Below, one piece after another: positions 41,885-51,590 of a DNA stretch of 64,000 bases. Every line of letters starts with the position of its first letter. Position 1 is the first letter of the stretch. Under the pieces are notes generated by a model, which did not search any database, was not told where the DNA came from, and saw only the letters and a program-made list of their open reading frames with translations. Source of the stretch: Erwinia sp. JUb26 (lineage in GTDB: Bacteria > Pseudomonadota > Gammaproteobacteria > Enterobacterales > Enterobacteriaceae). Where the stretch lies: positions 361,007 through 425,006 of the forward strand of contig NZ_RJVB01000004.1 of assembly GCF_003751505.1 (NCBI RefSeq), given 5' to 3'. The translations under genes were made by a program, and so were the position numbers.

Positions 41885-44662
41885 TCAGCGCCGGGCCCAG
41901 GCGGCGGCGTTGCGCCCGGCCAGCGTGCCGAAGATGATGATATCGGCAATGGCGTTACCGCCGATGCGGTTAGCCCCGTGAATGCCGCCGACCACTTCAC
42001 CCGCCGCCCATACGCCGCCGATCGGCTGCTGCTGCGCATCCAGCACCGCCGTCTCGGTATTGATCGTCACGCCGCCCATGGTGTGGTGCACGCCGGGGGC
42101 AATGCGGATGGCATAGTACGGTGCCTGATTCAGCGGATGGCGCAGCGCGGTGCTACGGCCAAAATCCTCGTCCTTCTGCTGGTCAACAAACTGGTTGTAG
42201 CGCCCCAGCGTGGTTTGCAGGGTTTCCTGATCCATATTCAGCTTCACCGCCAGCTCGTGCGGGGTCGCGGCGCTGACCACAAAGCCTTTGGCGATGTACT
42301 CATCGGCGGCTTTGTTATTGCCGCGGACCTGGTTGTCGAAGATGATCCAGGCGCTTTTTTCCGGCAAGGCGATAATCGCCGCCGAGACTTTATCGCGGGT
42401 ATCCATCTCGTTATAGAAACGCTGGCCCGCCTGGCTGACCAGAATCGCGCCGCCGCCGCGGATCGCTTCGGAGATCAGATAAGAGGTGGTTTGCTCTACG
42501 GTCGGGTGGATCTGAATTTCGCCCATATCCACCGTGCCTGCGCCGATGTGTTGCAGAATGGCAATCCCGCTGCCGGTGGCGCCTTTGTGATTAGTGGTGA
42601 CGAAGCCATCCAGCTCCGGGCGATACTTCACCACCATTTCCCGGTTGGCGCTGAAGCCGCCGGTGGCAACAATCACGCTTCTGGCATTCAGGATGCGGCT
42701 GTCGTTATACTCATCCACCACCTTCACGCCGCTGACTTCGCCGTTTTCCAGCAGGATCTCTTCCACCGAGGTTTCCAGCAGCACCTCAATGTTGCGCTGG
42801 TTAATGCCTTTGACCAGGCCGCTGATCAGAAAGCCCCCCACGGCAGAGCGATCGGCAGGGCGGTGGGTGCGCTCAATGCTCATGCCGCCGGTGATGGTGA
42901 TGTCGCTGAGTTCAATCTCATTGTCCTTCAGCCATTCAATCGCTCCCGGTGCCCGCTCAACAAACTCCTTCAGTAGCACCGGGTTATTTTTGAATTTGCC
43001 GCCTTTCAGCGTTTCGTCATAGAACAGCGTTTTGCTGTCCTCAATGCCTTTAAGCTGCTGATAGTGGGTTTCCGCCGCGTTCATCCCCACCGAGGCCTTA
43101 ATGGTGTTGCCGCCGATGGTCGGCATCTTCTCAATAATCACCACGTGCGCCCCGGCGTCGCTGGCCTGGATCGCCGCCGCCAGACCGGCACCGCCGCTGC
43201 CGATCACCACCACGTCGTAACTTTGCGGGGCCTGCGGGTTGCCGCCTTCTTCTATCACGTGCTCTTTACTGGAGGTGGTCATCGCGCGGGAGACGGCTTT
43301 CTTCAGCGCCTCGCTCTGGGTGGTGGCCCCGGTGATGGCATCCACGTAGGGGCTGTTGGCCACCAGCATCCGGCTCCGCAGCTTTTCAAACGTGGTGGTG
43401 AAGTCCACATCGAGTGTGTCATCCGGCACCATAGCGATATCGGTAATGCGGTCGGTATCCAGCGTGACGTTGATCTTCAGCTTCAGCGCTTCGGCTTCCA
43501 CTTTCTCCTGGTACACGCCGGCTTTATATTTCCGGCCGCCGGAGCTGACATCGCGGATCATCGCGTCGACCAGCGAGAATCGCCACAGCGGCTCGGGAAT
43601 ATTCAGCGCTTCCCGCTGGGTACTGTTGATAAACAGCTCAAGCTGCTCGTTTTTAATGATGCGGTCGGTCCAGTCCGGGTAGGCGATGCAGGCTTTACCC
43701 ACCGCCACCAGATCGAAACCTTTTTCCAGCGCCAGCTCGGCGTCGGCTTTATTCAGCACGCCGCCGACGCCGATCACCGGCACCTTCGCCAGCGTCGTCG
43801 TGCGGGCGGCGAGATATTTGGTAATCAGCGGGGTGGGATCGTCGCGGTCAACGATGGACGGGCGCAGCAGCTGGCCGACGGAGAAATGCACGTAGTCAAT
43901 GCCGCGTTCCGCCAGCTTCTCCAGCAGGTACATGGTATCGTCGAAGCGGATGCCGGGCACTTCCAGCTCTTCCGGCGAGAAGCGATAGCCGATAATAAAG
44001 GTGGCGTCGGCGAAGCGCCGCACCATTTTATGGGTGATCTCCAGGACCTCCAGCGGGAAGCGGGTGCGATTGTCGCGGCTGCCGCCCCATTTATCGTCGC
44101 GCTGGTTGGAGTTCGGCGAATAGAACTGCTGGATCAGATAGGTATTCGCGCCGTGCAGCTCCACGCCGTCAAACCCGGCCTTGATTGCCCGGTTAACCGC
44201 ATCGCCAAATTTGGTGATCATCACGTCGACTTCTTCCGCGGTCAGCGCCTGCGGGGTGGTTGCGCCTTCGCGCGGGGCGGCAATGGCACTCGGGGCGACC
44301 GGCGTTTTGCCGCCGATCAGCTCCGGCTCCACCATGCGTCCGCCGTGATAGATCTGCAAAATGGCTTTCGAGCCTTTGGTCTTAATGGCGTGGGCAATTT
44401 TCGCCAGGCCGGGAATTTTGTTGTCGCTGTCGATGCCAATCGCGCCGGGGAAGGCCGGACCTTTGGGGTCGATAAAGCAGGACTCAACGATGACGGTACC
44501 GATGCTGCCCGCGCGGTCGCGGTAATACTCGACCAGCTCGCTGGTCACCGTGCCGTCGTAAAAGCCGGTACAGGTGGTCATCGGGGCCATCAACAGACGG
44601 TTTTTCAGCACGGCGCCGTTCGGCAGCGTTAACGGATTAAGAACAGGGCTTAGCGTATTCAT
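41885..44662 (-). CDS. Cytosolic NADH:fumarate reductase (OYE - FMN_bind - FAD_binding_2 fusion)
   Basis: A 925-residue three-domain flavoprotein. Residues 1-360: old-yellow-enzyme NADH:flavin domain ('LLMAPMTTCTG', 'ELHGANTYLIQQF'). About 380-470: FMN_bind domain with flavinylation motif DAITGATT (441-448, predicted target Thr447). 480-925: fumarate-reductase FAD domain starting 'GSGGAGLAAA' (488). The substrate residues of flavocytochrome c fumarate reductases are conserved: His600 in 'THRP', Arg756 in 'TRDK', His859/860 in 'HHTMGG' and Arg899 in 'GANRIGG', favouring fumarate over urocanate or acrylate. There is no signal peptide and no haem motif. The same architecture is known from the soluble NADH:fumarate reductase of Klebsiella. 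It forms an operon with apbE and is divergent from a dicarboxylate carrier and a fumarase. Confidence 0.92.
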   Translation of the reverse strand: MNTLSPVLNPLTLPNGAVLKNRLLMAPMTTCTGFYDGTVTSELVEYYRDRAGSIGTVIVESCFIDPKGPAFPGAIGIDSDNKIPGLAKIAHAIKTKGSKAILQIYHGGRMVEPELIGGKTPVAPSAIAAPREGATTPQALTAEEVDVMITKFGDAVNRAIKAGFDGVELHGANTYLIQQFYSPNSNQRDDKWGGSRDNRTRFPLEVLEITHKMVRRFADATFIIGYRFSPEELEVPGIRFDDTMYLLEKLAERGIDYVHFSVGQLLRPSIVDRDDPTPLITKYLAARTTTLAKVPVIGVGGVLNKADAELALEKGFDLVAVGKACIAYPDWTDRIIKNEQLELFINSTQREALNIPEPLWRFSLVDAMIRDVSSGGRKYKAGVYQEKVEAEALKLKINVTLDTDRITDIAMVPDDTLDVDFTTTFEKLRSRMLVANSPYVDAITGATTQSEALKKAVSRAMTTSSKEHVIEEGGNPQAPQSYDVVVIGSGGAGLAAAIQASDAGAHVVIIEKMPTIGGNTIKASVGMNAAETHYQQLKGIEDSKTLFYDETLKGGKFKNNPVLLKEFVERAPGAIEWLKDNEIELSDITITGGMSIERTHRPADRSAVGGFLISGLVKGINQRNIEVLLETSVEEILLENGEVSGVKVVDEYNDSRILNARSVIVATGGFSANREMVVKYRPELDGFVTTNHKGATGSGIAILQHIGAGTVDMGEIQIHPTVEQTTSYLISEAIRGGGAILVSQAGQRFYNEMDTRDKVSAAIIALPEKSAWIIFDNQVRGNNKAADEYIAKGFVVSAATPHELAVKLNMDQETLQTTLGRYNQFVDQQKDEDFGRSTALRHPLNQAPYYAIRIAPGVHHTMGGVTINTETAVLDAQQQPIGGVWAAGEVVGGIHGANRIGGNAIADIIIFGTLAGRNAAAWARR

Positions 44663-44839
44663 CAGGTGGGCTCCAAATAAAAATTCTTATAATTCTGTTG
44701 CAGGCGACGATTTAAAAAATAATGAAATGACGACATCCTGTGGCGATTATAAAATTACTCGGGTGGATTGTTTATTATTCTAAATTCAACCACCGACAAT
44801 GAACAGACATTCCTGTACCGAAATAAAATATTTTATTAA

Positions 44840-44853
44840 TTGTTAACCAACAA
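44840..44853. promoter_or_regulatory. FNR-like dyad TTGTT-AACC-AACAA
   Basis: A perfect 5-4-5 inverted repeat differing from the FNR half-site TTGAT at one position per arm. It lies 178 bp upstream of the fumarate reductase start. Anaerobic control would suit the module. Confidence 0.4.
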
Positions 44854-45000
44854 GAACAAAAAATCAACTTTCAATATACACAAAAATAACTACAATAAAA
44901 ACAACGCACTGTGTGATGTTTTTTGTGCTGTTATGGCGTTGATTATAAAACAGACAACGGATTTTTAGCGTTAAGATAAAGTTTACCTTTTAAATAATTT

Positions 45001-45022
45001 TTTCCATTTCAATTAATGGAAA
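45001..45022. promoter_or_regulatory. Perfect operator-like dyad TTTCCATT-N6-AATGGAAA
   Basis: An 8-bp perfect inverted repeat with a 6-bp spacer, 164 bp before the carrier start. No regulator gene adjoins this locus, so the binding protein would act in trans. Confidence 0.55.
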
Positions 45023-45185
45023 TATCGAATTTCAGCGGAATATTAACAGCCGTGTTTTATCTTAATGTCTCAGGGCTTCTGGAGATGCCTCGAAAATATG
45101 AATAAAAAATGAAAAAACAAACGTGAGATCGGCTATAAAGTATGTGGATACTTCACTCATGCTCATCAACCTGCAGATAAAAACT

Positions 45186-46697
45186 ATGAAACAGACATCT
45201 TCGGTTAGTGAAACCGCTGCCGCACCTACGGCCGCGGCGGGGCAAAAAAAACGCCTGATTATGATGTTCCTGCCCGTGCTCGTGGCGGTGCTGCTGTTGC
45301 TGGTGCCGGTACCACAGGGGCTGGAACCTTATGCCTGGCACTTCTTCGCCATTTTCGTTGGAGTGATTGTTGGCCTGATTTTTGAACCGTTGCCCGGCGC
45401 GGTGATCGGACTGACCGGCGTGGTGGCGATCGCCTTATTCAGCCCGTGGGTGCTGTTCAGCCCGGCTGAGCTGGCCGATCCGAATTTCAAAACCGCCACT
45501 CAGGCGTTTAAGTGGGCGGTCAGCGGCTTCGGCAACTCCACCGTGTGGCTGATCTTTGGCGCGTTTATGTTTGCCGCAGGCTATGACAAAACGCAGTTCG
45601 GCCGTCGGCTGGCGCTGATTCTGGTGAAATACCTGGGCCGCCGCAGCCTGACGCTGGGCTACGCCATCACTTTCGCCGATCTGCTACTGGCACCGTTTAC
45701 GCCGTCCAACACCGCGCGCAGCGGCGGCACCATCTATCCGATTATCGCTAACCTGCCGCCGCTGTACGGCTCCAAACCCAACGATCCCAGCGCGCGGAAG
45801 ATCGGCTCCTACCTGATGTGGGTGGCGATCACCGCCGCCTGTATCACCAGCTCGATGTTCCTTTCGGCGCTGGCACCGAATCTGCTGGCGCTGGCGTTGG
45901 TTAAAAGCGTTATCGGCTTTGATATCTCCTGGGGGATGTGGTTCCTGGCCTTCCTGCCACTCGGGCTGCTGCTGCTGCTGACCATGCCGCTGATGGCCTA
46001 CTGGCTCTATCCGCCGGAGGTGAAGTTCAACGATGAAGTGCCGCGCTGGGCCACCAGCGAGCTGGAAAAACTCGGCAGGCTGTCGCGCAATGAAATTCTG
46101 CTGCTGGTGTTTGTGGTGTCCGCGCTGCTGATGTGGATCTTCGCTACGGCCTGGATTGAACCGGCGATGGCCGCGCTGCTGGTGGTGGTGCTGATGCTGT
46201 GGACCGGGGTGCTGAACTGGAATGACATCACCAGTAACAAACCGGCGTGGAACACCTTCGCCTGGTTCGCCACGCTGGTGGCGCTGGCCGACGGCCTGGC
46301 GCGCGTCGGCTTTATTGCCTGGCTGGGCAAACAGGGCGGTTTGCTGCTTCAGGGCTACGATCCGCAGGTGTCGGCGGTGGTGCTGATGATCGCCTTCTAC
46401 CTGCTGCACTATCTTTTTGCCAGCACCACCGCGCACACCACCGCGCTGCTGCCCGCCATGCTGACCATTGCCGCCTCGATTCCGGGGATCAATATGCCGG
46501 TGTTCTGTCTGATGATGTGTACCTCACTGGGCGTGATGGGCATTATCACCCCGTACGGCACCGGCCCCAGCCCGATTTACTACGGCAGCGGCTATCTTCC
46601 CACCAGGGACTACTGGCGGATGGGCACCATTTTCGGGCTGTTCTTCCTGTGCGCGCTGATGCTGATTGGCTATCCGTGGATGGTAATGATGTTCTGA
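45186..46697 (+). CDS. DASS-family di/tricarboxylate carrier (CitT/TtdT-like)
   Basis: A 503-residue inner-membrane carrier of the divalent anion:sodium symporter family. 'LEPYAWHFFAIFVGVIVGLIFEPLPGAVIGL', 'LLAPFTPSNTARSGGTIYPI' (SNT motif with substrate contacts) and 'LGVMGIITPYGTGPSPIYYGSGYL' near the C-terminus follow CitT/TtdT, which exchange citrate or tartrate for succinate. The frame is open from 45123; I use the ATG at 45186 because the Lys-rich cytosolic start fits, though no clear ribosome binding site is visible for any candidate. With fumarase and fumarate reductase it would bring in a C4/C6 acid and export succinate (inference). Confidence 0.85.
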   Translation: MKQTSSVSETAAAPTAAAGQKKRLIMMFLPVLVAVLLLLVPVPQGLEPYAWHFFAIFVGVIVGLIFEPLPGAVIGLTGVVAIALFSPWVLFSPAELADPNFKTATQAFKWAVSGFGNSTVWLIFGAFMFAAGYDKTQFGRRLALILVKYLGRRSLTLGYAITFADLLLAPFTPSNTARSGGTIYPIIANLPPLYGSKPNDPSARKIGSYLMWVAITAACITSSMFLSALAPNLLALALVKSVIGFDISWGMWFLAFLPLGLLLLLTMPLMAYWLYPPEVKFNDEVPRWATSELEKLGRLSRNEILLLVFVVSALLMWIFATAWIEPAMAALLVVVLMLWTGVLNWNDITSNKPAWNTFAWFATLVALADGLARVGFIAWLGKQGGLLLQGYDPQVSAVVLMIAFYLLHYLFASTTAHTTALLPAMLTIAASIPGINMPVFCLMMCTSLGVMGIITPYGTGPSPIYYGSGYLPTRDYWRMGTIFGLFFLCALMLIGYPWMVMMF

Positions 46698-46755
46698 TCC
46701 GGCACTGAAATCATGGTTATTCTCCGCAACACCCTATAACATCCTGCGTAAACCT

Positions 46756-46782
46756 GCCGGCCCCGTTTTTCCCCGGGCCGGC
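46756..46782. terminator. Stem-loop between carrier and fumarase genes
   Basis: GCCGGCCC...GGGCCGGC forms a perfect 8-bp stem with an 11-nt loop. No T-tract follows on the plus strand, so it may attenuate rather than end transcription. Confidence 0.4.
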
Positions 46783-46872
46783 CAGATAAAAAAACCATAA
46801 TGAAATATCGCCAGTGACGTTGCCGGTGGTGCAGCGATGTTGCGCGGCTACTTATGATTAAGTGAGAGCAAA

Positions 46873-48516
46873 ATGTCGAAAAAACCGTTCCATTATCAGC
46901 CCCCGTTCCCTCTCGCCAAAGAGGATACCGAATACTATCTGCTTACCCGCGATCACGTTTCCGTCAGTGAATTCGACGGGCAGTCGATTTTAAAAGTCGA
47001 ACCTGAAGCGCTGACGCTGCTGGCACAGCACGCGTTTCACGATGCCTCCTTTATGCTGCGCCCGACGCACCAGCGCCAGGTGGCCGCGATGCTGACCGAT
47101 CCGGAAGCCAGCCAGAATGACCGCTATGTGGCGCTGCAGTTTTTGCGCAACTCGGAGATTGCCGCCAAGGGCATTCTGCCGACCTGCCAGGACACCGGCA
47201 CGGCGATTATCATGGGCAAAAAAGGGCAGCGCGTGTGGACCGGCGGCGGCGATGAGGCCGCGCTGGCGAAAGGGGTGTACAACACCTACACCGAAGACAA
47301 CCTGCGCTATTCGCAGAATGCCGCGCTGGATATGTACCGCGAGGTGAACACCGGCACGAACCTGCCCGCGCAGATCGATCTCTACAGCGTTGACGGCGAC
47401 GAATATAAGTTCCTGTGTATGGCGAAAGGCGGCGGCTCGGCCAACAAAACCTATCTTTACCAGGAAACCAAGGCCCTGCTGACACCCGGCAAGCTGAAAG
47501 CGTACCTCACCGAGAAAATGCGCAGCCTGGGCACCGCCGCGTGCCCGCCGTACCATATTGCCTTTGTTATCGGTGGGACGTCTGCCGACAGCACGCTGAA
47601 AACCGTGAAGCTGGCCTCGACTCACTACTACGACCAGCTGCCTACCGAAGGCAACGAGCACGGTCAGGCGTTCCGTGACGTAGAGCTGGAGCAGGAACTG
47701 CTGCTGGCGGCGCAGCAGCTGGGTCTGGGCGCGCAGTTTGGCGGTAAATACTTCGCCCACGATATCCGCGTGATCCGCCTGCCGCGCCACGGTGCATCCT
47801 GCCCGCTGGCAATGGCGGTATCCTGCTCCGCCGACCGTAATATCAAGGCGAAAATCAACCGCGACGGCATCTGGATTGAGAAAATGGAGCAGAATCCGGG
47901 CCAGTATATTCCGGAGGAACTGCGCCAGCAGGGCGAAGGCGATGTGGTGCAGGTAGATCTGAACCGGCCAATGAAAGAGATTCTGGCCCAGCTCTCCGAA
48001 TACCCGGTATCGACCCGTCTGTCACTCAGCGGCACCATTATCGTCGCCCGCGATATCGCCCACGCGAAGCTGAAAGAGCGGATTGATAACGGTGAGGGGC
48101 TGCCGCAGTACATCAAGAATCACCCGGTGTACTACGCCGGACCGGCGAAAACGCCGGAGGGCTACGCGTCCGGTTCGCTGGGGCCGACCACCGCCGGCCG
48201 CATGGACTCCTACGTCGATCAGCTGCAGGCCAACGGCGGCAGTATGATCATGCTGGCAAAGGGCAACCGCAGCCAGCAGGTGACGGATGCCTGTCAGAAA
48301 CACGGCGGCTTCTACCTCGGCAGCATCGGCGGCCCGGCTGCGGTGCTGGCGCAGCAGAGCATTAAGAGCCTGGAGTGCGTCGAGTACCCCGAGCTGGGTA
48401 TGGAGGCTATCTGGAAAATCGAAGTGGAAAACTTCCCGGCCTTTATCCTGGTCGATGACAAAGGCAACGACTTCTTCCAGCAGATCCACAATCAGTGCGA
48501 CAGCTGCATAAAATAA
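46873..48516 (+). CDS. fumB: Class I fumarate hydratase (FumA/FumB type)
   Basis: A 547-residue oxygen-sensitive [4Fe-4S] fumarase that interconverts malate and fumarate. Cys105 ('LPTCQDTG'), Cys224 ('TAACPPYH') and Cys318 ('VSCSADRN') are at the E. coli FumB cluster-ligand positions. 'GHEHGQAF'-type residues ('[10 protein letters not shown]') and the C-terminal '[15 protein letters not shown]' agree with FumA/FumB. I use fumB because of the setting with an anaerobic-type carrier and fumarate reductase; sequence alone does not separate FumA from FumB. The 175-bp gap from the carrier gene contains a stem-loop. Confidence 0.92.
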   Translation: MSKKPFHYQPPFPLAKEDTEYYLLTRDHVSVSEFDGQSILKVEPEALTLLAQHAFHDASFMLRPTHQRQVAAMLTDPEASQNDRYVALQFLRNSEIAAKGILPTCQDTGTAIIMGKKGQRVWTGGGDEAALAKGVYNTYTEDNLRYSQNAALDMYREVNTGTNLPAQIDLYSVDGDEYKFLCMAKGGGSANKTYLYQETKALLTPGKLKAYLTEKMRSLGTAACPPYHIAFVIGGTSADSTLKTVKLASTHYYDQLPTEGNEHGQAFRDVELEQELLLAAQQLGLGAQFGGKYFAHDIRVIRLPRHGASCPLAMAVSCSADRNIKAKINRDGIWIEKMEQNPGQYIPEELRQQGEGDVVQVDLNRPMKEILAQLSEYPVSTRLSLSGTIIVARDIAHAKLKERIDNGEGLPQYIKNHPVYYAGPAKTPEGYASGSLGPTTAGRMDSYVDQLQANGGSMIMLAKGNRSQQVTDACQKHGGFYLGSIGGPAAVLAQQSIKSLECVEYPELGMEAIWKIEVENFPAFILVDDKGNDFFQQIHNQCDSCIK

Positions 48517-48522
48517 TCACGT

Positions 48523-48558
48523 AAAAACGTCACCCCCTGCGGAAAGAAGGGGGTGACG
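48523..48558 (-). terminator. Rho-independent terminator for the minus-strand amidase operon
   Basis: CGTCACCCCCT and AGGGGGTGACG form an 11-bp stem (48528-48558). The U-tract appears only on the minus strand (AAAAA at 48523-48527 on the plus strand), so it ends transcripts arriving from the amidase gene; the stem may also slow transcripts from fumB. Confidence 0.8.
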
Positions 48559-48672
48559 CATCACTTCTGCTTAGAATGAGAGATACATCGCCTGACTCAC
48601 AAGCAATGACGTAACACCCGTGCTTAACAGGGCGCAGCTTCAGCGTTAACCTCTGTCCCGTTACCTTTACTT

Positions 48673-49974
48673 CTATTTCAACTCGTCAATCCGTGGTGAT
48701 AGCTGCGCCATCAGCAGCGCCGCAGCCGCCAGCAGGCGCCGGTCCTCCCCGGCCGCAAACTGAAACTCCATCCCCACCGGAATACCGTCAGGCGTCTGCC
48801 CAAGCGGCAGGCTGATGCACGGCAGGCCGACCACCGTGGCCGGTTCGCAGTTGGCGATCAGCTGGCGGAACAGCGCATTGGCCTGCTCAATCAATGGCGG
48901 CAACAGTGGCACCGTCGGAAACACCAGTCCGTCTAAGCGATGCTGCTGAAATACGGCCTTATAGCGGTCAATCAGCAGCGGTTTCCAGCGGCTGAGTGCC
49001 TCCTGATAGCGTTCGGGACCGATGGTTGCCGCATCCGCCACCAGCGCGCGCACGTCGGGGCTGGCGATGGCGTTTTTCAGCTGCTCAAAACTGTAGCGGC
49101 TGCCGCGCTGCTGCAGATAGCGCGGCAGGTCGCGCAGCAGCTCAAACGAGGCCATCGGGTATCCCGCCTGCACCGCCAGCTCCCCGGCCTGTTCAATGTC
49201 CACCTCAACCAGCGTGATGCCGAGATCGCCTAACCGGTGCAGCACCACCTCCGCTGCCGCTGCGACGGGCGGTTCGCAGTCGTGCCAGAAATGCGCGCGG
49301 GGTACGCCCAGCCGCAGATCGGCCAGCGAAACGGCGGGCAGGGTGGCGTCACCGCTGATGACGGCATCCAGCGCCAGCACGTCGTCCATGCGCTGAGCGA
49401 TAATCCCGGCGGTGTCCCGGCTGGGGGAAATGGGGGCGATCCCCTGTTGCGGATAGCGCGCGAGCGAAGGGCGAAAGCCAATCAGCCCGCAGAACGAGGC
49501 CGGAAGCCGCACGGAAGCGCCGGTGTCGGTGCCGATGCTGGCCGGAACAATCCCGGCCGCCACGGCGGCGGCGCTGCCGCTGGAAGAACCGCCTACCACG
49601 CGGCCCGGCAGGAAGGGATGCAGCACATCCCCCCGGGCGGCGTTCAGCCCGCTGGTGCCGGACGCCAGTTCGTGCATGCTGGCCTTACCGATAATAATCG
49701 CCCCTGCGTTCTGCAAACGCGTCACCAGCTCCGCGCTGTGGCTGACCGGTTCCTCCGCCAGCAGCGCGGTGCCGATGCTGGTCGGCATCCCGGCGACATC
49801 GATATTGTCTTTCACCACCAGCGGGAAACCGGCGAGCGGGGCGCTCGTCCCGTCGACGCCTGCCGCCGCTGCTGCCAGCGCCGGTTCCGCAGCCAGCCAG
49901 CTCAGGCTGTTCAGGTGGCGCTGCTTAAATGCCTGTAGCAGCGCCTGATGCAGTCGTTCGCCGGAAGCGGCCAT
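48673..49974 (-). CDS. Amidase-signature family hydrolase
   Basis: A 433-residue amidase. The Ser-cisSer-Lys triad is intact: Lys55 in 'PLVVKDNIDV', cis-Ser131 in 'GGSSSGSA' and nucleophile Ser154 in 'TDTGASVRLP'. The family includes Asp/Glu-tRNA amidotransferase subunit A, indoleacetamide hydrolase and many small amidases; with no GatB/C partner and a catabolic operon around it, a small-molecule amidase is likely. It is the last gene of the seven-gene minus-strand operon running from 54935, separated from the dioxygenase gene by 3 bp. Confidence 0.85.
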   Translation of the reverse strand: MAASGERLHQALLQAFKQRHLNSLSWLAAEPALAAAAAGVDGTSAPLAGFPLVVKDNIDVAGMPTSIGTALLAEEPVSHSAELVTRLQNAGAIIIGKASMHELASGTSGLNAARGDVLHPFLPGRVVGGSSSGSAAAVAAGIVPASIGTDTGASVRLPASFCGLIGFRPSLARYPQQGIAPISPSRDTAGIIAQRMDDVLALDAVISGDATLPAVSLADLRLGVPRAHFWHDCEPPVAAAAEVVLHRLGDLGITLVEVDIEQAGELAVQAGYPMASFELLRDLPRYLQQRGSRYSFEQLKNAIASPDVRALVADAATIGPERYQEALSRWKPLLIDRYKAVFQQHRLDGLVFPTVPLLPPLIEQANALFRQLIANCEPATVVGLPCISLPLGQTPDGIPVGMEFQFAAGEDRRLLAAAALLMAQLSPRIDELK

Positions 49975-49977
49975 GGC

Positions 49978-50832
49978 TTACACCAGCGCCTGCGGGCGTT
50001 CGCTGCCCTTCACCGTCGCGCGATGCATCACGCGGCGGTAGGCCACATCGTCATACGGCGTGGCCTGGTGCATGGTGCAGCGGTTGTCCCAGATCAGCAA
50101 ATCGTGCGCCTGCCACTTGTGGCGATAAACAAACTGCTCGCTGACGGCGTGCGCATTCAGCCGAGCCAGCAGCGCTTCACTCTCTTCCGGCGACAGGCCT
50201 ACGATCTCTTTCACGATATCCTGGCCAACAAACAGCGACGGACGGCCGGTTTCCTGATGACGACGCACCAGCGGATGGGTGACGTCCGGGGTGGCGGCTT
50301 TCTGCACCTCGGTCAGCGGTTCACGATCGGCGAAGGCTTTGGCGTAGTAGGTGGAGTAGGAGTGCACCGCGCTCAGCGGCTGGATCAGGCGTTGAGTTTC
50401 TTCATCCAGCGCGTCATAGGCAGCAAACATCGAGGAAAACAGCGTATCCGCGCCAAACGGCGGTACTTCCACCGCGTGCAGCACCGAGCCGAAGCAGGGC
50501 ACATCGTAGTAGGACCAGTCAGAGTGCCAGTTCCAGCCCTCCTTATGGTTGCCAATCGCCTTACCGTCCTGCTTAACGTTGGACAGCACGTACAGCTCGG
50601 GATACGGCGTGGTCAGATACTGGCTCAGCACGTGAACCTGCAGCTCGCCGAACTCGCGGGCAAAGGCTACGTGCTGCGACTCGCTGACCGGCTGCTGGCG
50701 CAGCAGCAGCACCGAGTGGGTGTTCAGCGCATCGCGCAGGGCGGCAAAGGTCGCAGCATCGATCGGCTGGGTGGCATCAACGTTCAGCACTTCCATGCCG
50801 ATATGTTCGGTTAGCGGACGAAGTTCTAACAT
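49978..50832 (-). CDS. TauD/TfdA-family 2-oxoglutarate-dependent dioxygenase
   Basis: A 284-residue Fe(II)/2-oxoglutarate dioxygenase. The Fe triad is His103-x-Asp105 ('WHSDWSY') and His255 ('MHQATPY'), with Arg267/Arg271 in 'RRVMHRATV' for 2-oxoglutarate. The family hydroxylates taurine, 2,4-D, sulfate esters, gamma-butyrobetaine and others, often cutting a C-S, C-O or C-N bond. I start it at the ATG at 50832 with GGAG upstream; the longer frame begins within that ribosome binding site. It lies between the class II aldolase and amidase genes in the NMT1-type transporter operon. The substrate is unknown. Confidence 0.88.
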   Translation of the reverse strand: MLELRPLTEHIGMEVLNVDATQPIDAATFAALRDALNTHSVLLLRQQPVSESQHVAFAREFGELQVHVLSQYLTTPYPELYVLSNVKQDGKAIGNHKEGWNWHSDWSYYDVPCFGSVLHAVEVPPFGADTLFSSMFAAYDALDEETQRLIQPLSAVHSYSTYYAKAFADREPLTEVQKAATPDVTHPLVRRHQETGRPSLFVGQDIVKEIVGLSPEESEALLARLNAHAVSEQFVYRHKWQAHDLLIWDNRCTMHQATPYDDVAYRRVMHRATVKGSERPQALV

Positions 50833-50850
50833 GACTAATCTCCTCAAGCG

Positions 50851-51588
50851 TTACTGACGATAGCTGGGGTCAAGGTTGTCCAGCAGACGGATAAAGGCGG
50901 GCCACTCGCGTTCACCACGCAGGCGGATATCCCCTTCACATTGATTAAACTGGCGTGCGGCCTTCTCCGAAACGGCCTCCGGCGGCAGCAGCAACTGGCT
51001 ACCGCTGCCCTGCGCCATCAGCTGAATGCGCGCGGCGCGTTCGAAGTAGTAAGCGAGCATAAAGGCTTCGGGAATGGTGCGGCCGGCGGCGAGAATGCCG
51101 TGATTGCGCAGCACCATTACCTGATGCGGTCCGAGGTCGCGCACCAGCCGCGCGCGCTCATCGGTATCCAGCGCCACGCCCTCATAGGCGTGATAGCCAA
51201 GGCGGTTCCAGAAGTGCATGGCAAACTGGCTGACCGGCTGTAAACCCTCTTCGAGCGCCGAGACGGCGGTGGCCGCATCGGAATGGGTGTGCAGCACGCA
51301 GATGGCATCTTCACGCGCCGCGTGGATCGCGCTGTGGATAACGAACCCGGCGCGGTTTACCTCATAGTCACTTGGTTCCAGCGCGTTGCCGTCCAGATCG
51401 ATCTTGATCAGGCTGGAGGCGGTCACCTCCGAGAAAAACAGCCCGTAGGGGTTGATCAGAAAATGGTGTTCCGGCCCCGGCAGGCGCACGGAAATATGGT
51501 TATAAATCAGATCGTCCATCTTGAAATGCGCGATTAGCCGGTAGCAGGCGGCAAGCTGTACGCGGAGCTGCTGTTCAGATTGATTCAT
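50851..51588 (-). CDS. Class II aldolase/adducin-family protein
   Basis: A 245-residue protein with the fuculose-aldolase fold. 'DLIYNHISVRLPG' and the metal site 'CVLHTHSDAA' (His-x-His) plus the late His in 'MVLRNHGILAAG' are present. Members cleave or decarboxylate phosphorylated or free hydroxy-oxo compounds; long members of this subgroup sit in catabolic operons of unknown substrate. I start at the ATG at 51588. It follows the permease gene by 2 bp, so it belongs to the transporter operon. Confidence 0.82.
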   Translation of the reverse strand: MNQSEQQLRVQLAACYRLIAHFKMDDLIYNHISVRLPGPEHHFLINPYGLFFSEVTASSLIKIDLDGNALEPSDYEVNRAGFVIHSAIHAAREDAICVLHTHSDAATAVSALEEGLQPVSQFAMHFWNRLGYHAYEGVALDTDERARLVRDLGPHQVMVLRNHGILAAGRTIPEAFMLAYYFERAARIQLMAQGSGSQLLLPPEAVSEKAARQFNQCEGDIRLRGEREWPAFIRLLDNLDPSYRQ

Positions 51589-51590
51589 GA

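Larger units (their letters stand above)
44663..45185. promoter_or_regulatory. Long AT-rich divergent promoter region (reductase / carrier)
   Basis: 523 bp without a gene, strongly AT-rich compared with the flanks. It contains an FNR-like dyad (44840-44853) and a perfect 22-bp dyad (45001-45022), listed separately. Short frames before 45186 lack a ribosome binding site. Confidence 0.6.

Noticed and set aside
43064-44632. 522-codon plus-strand ORF opposite the fumarate reductase
   Set aside because: Antisense shadow rich in His, Arg and Gly with no domain; the minus-strand protein is clearly the real one.
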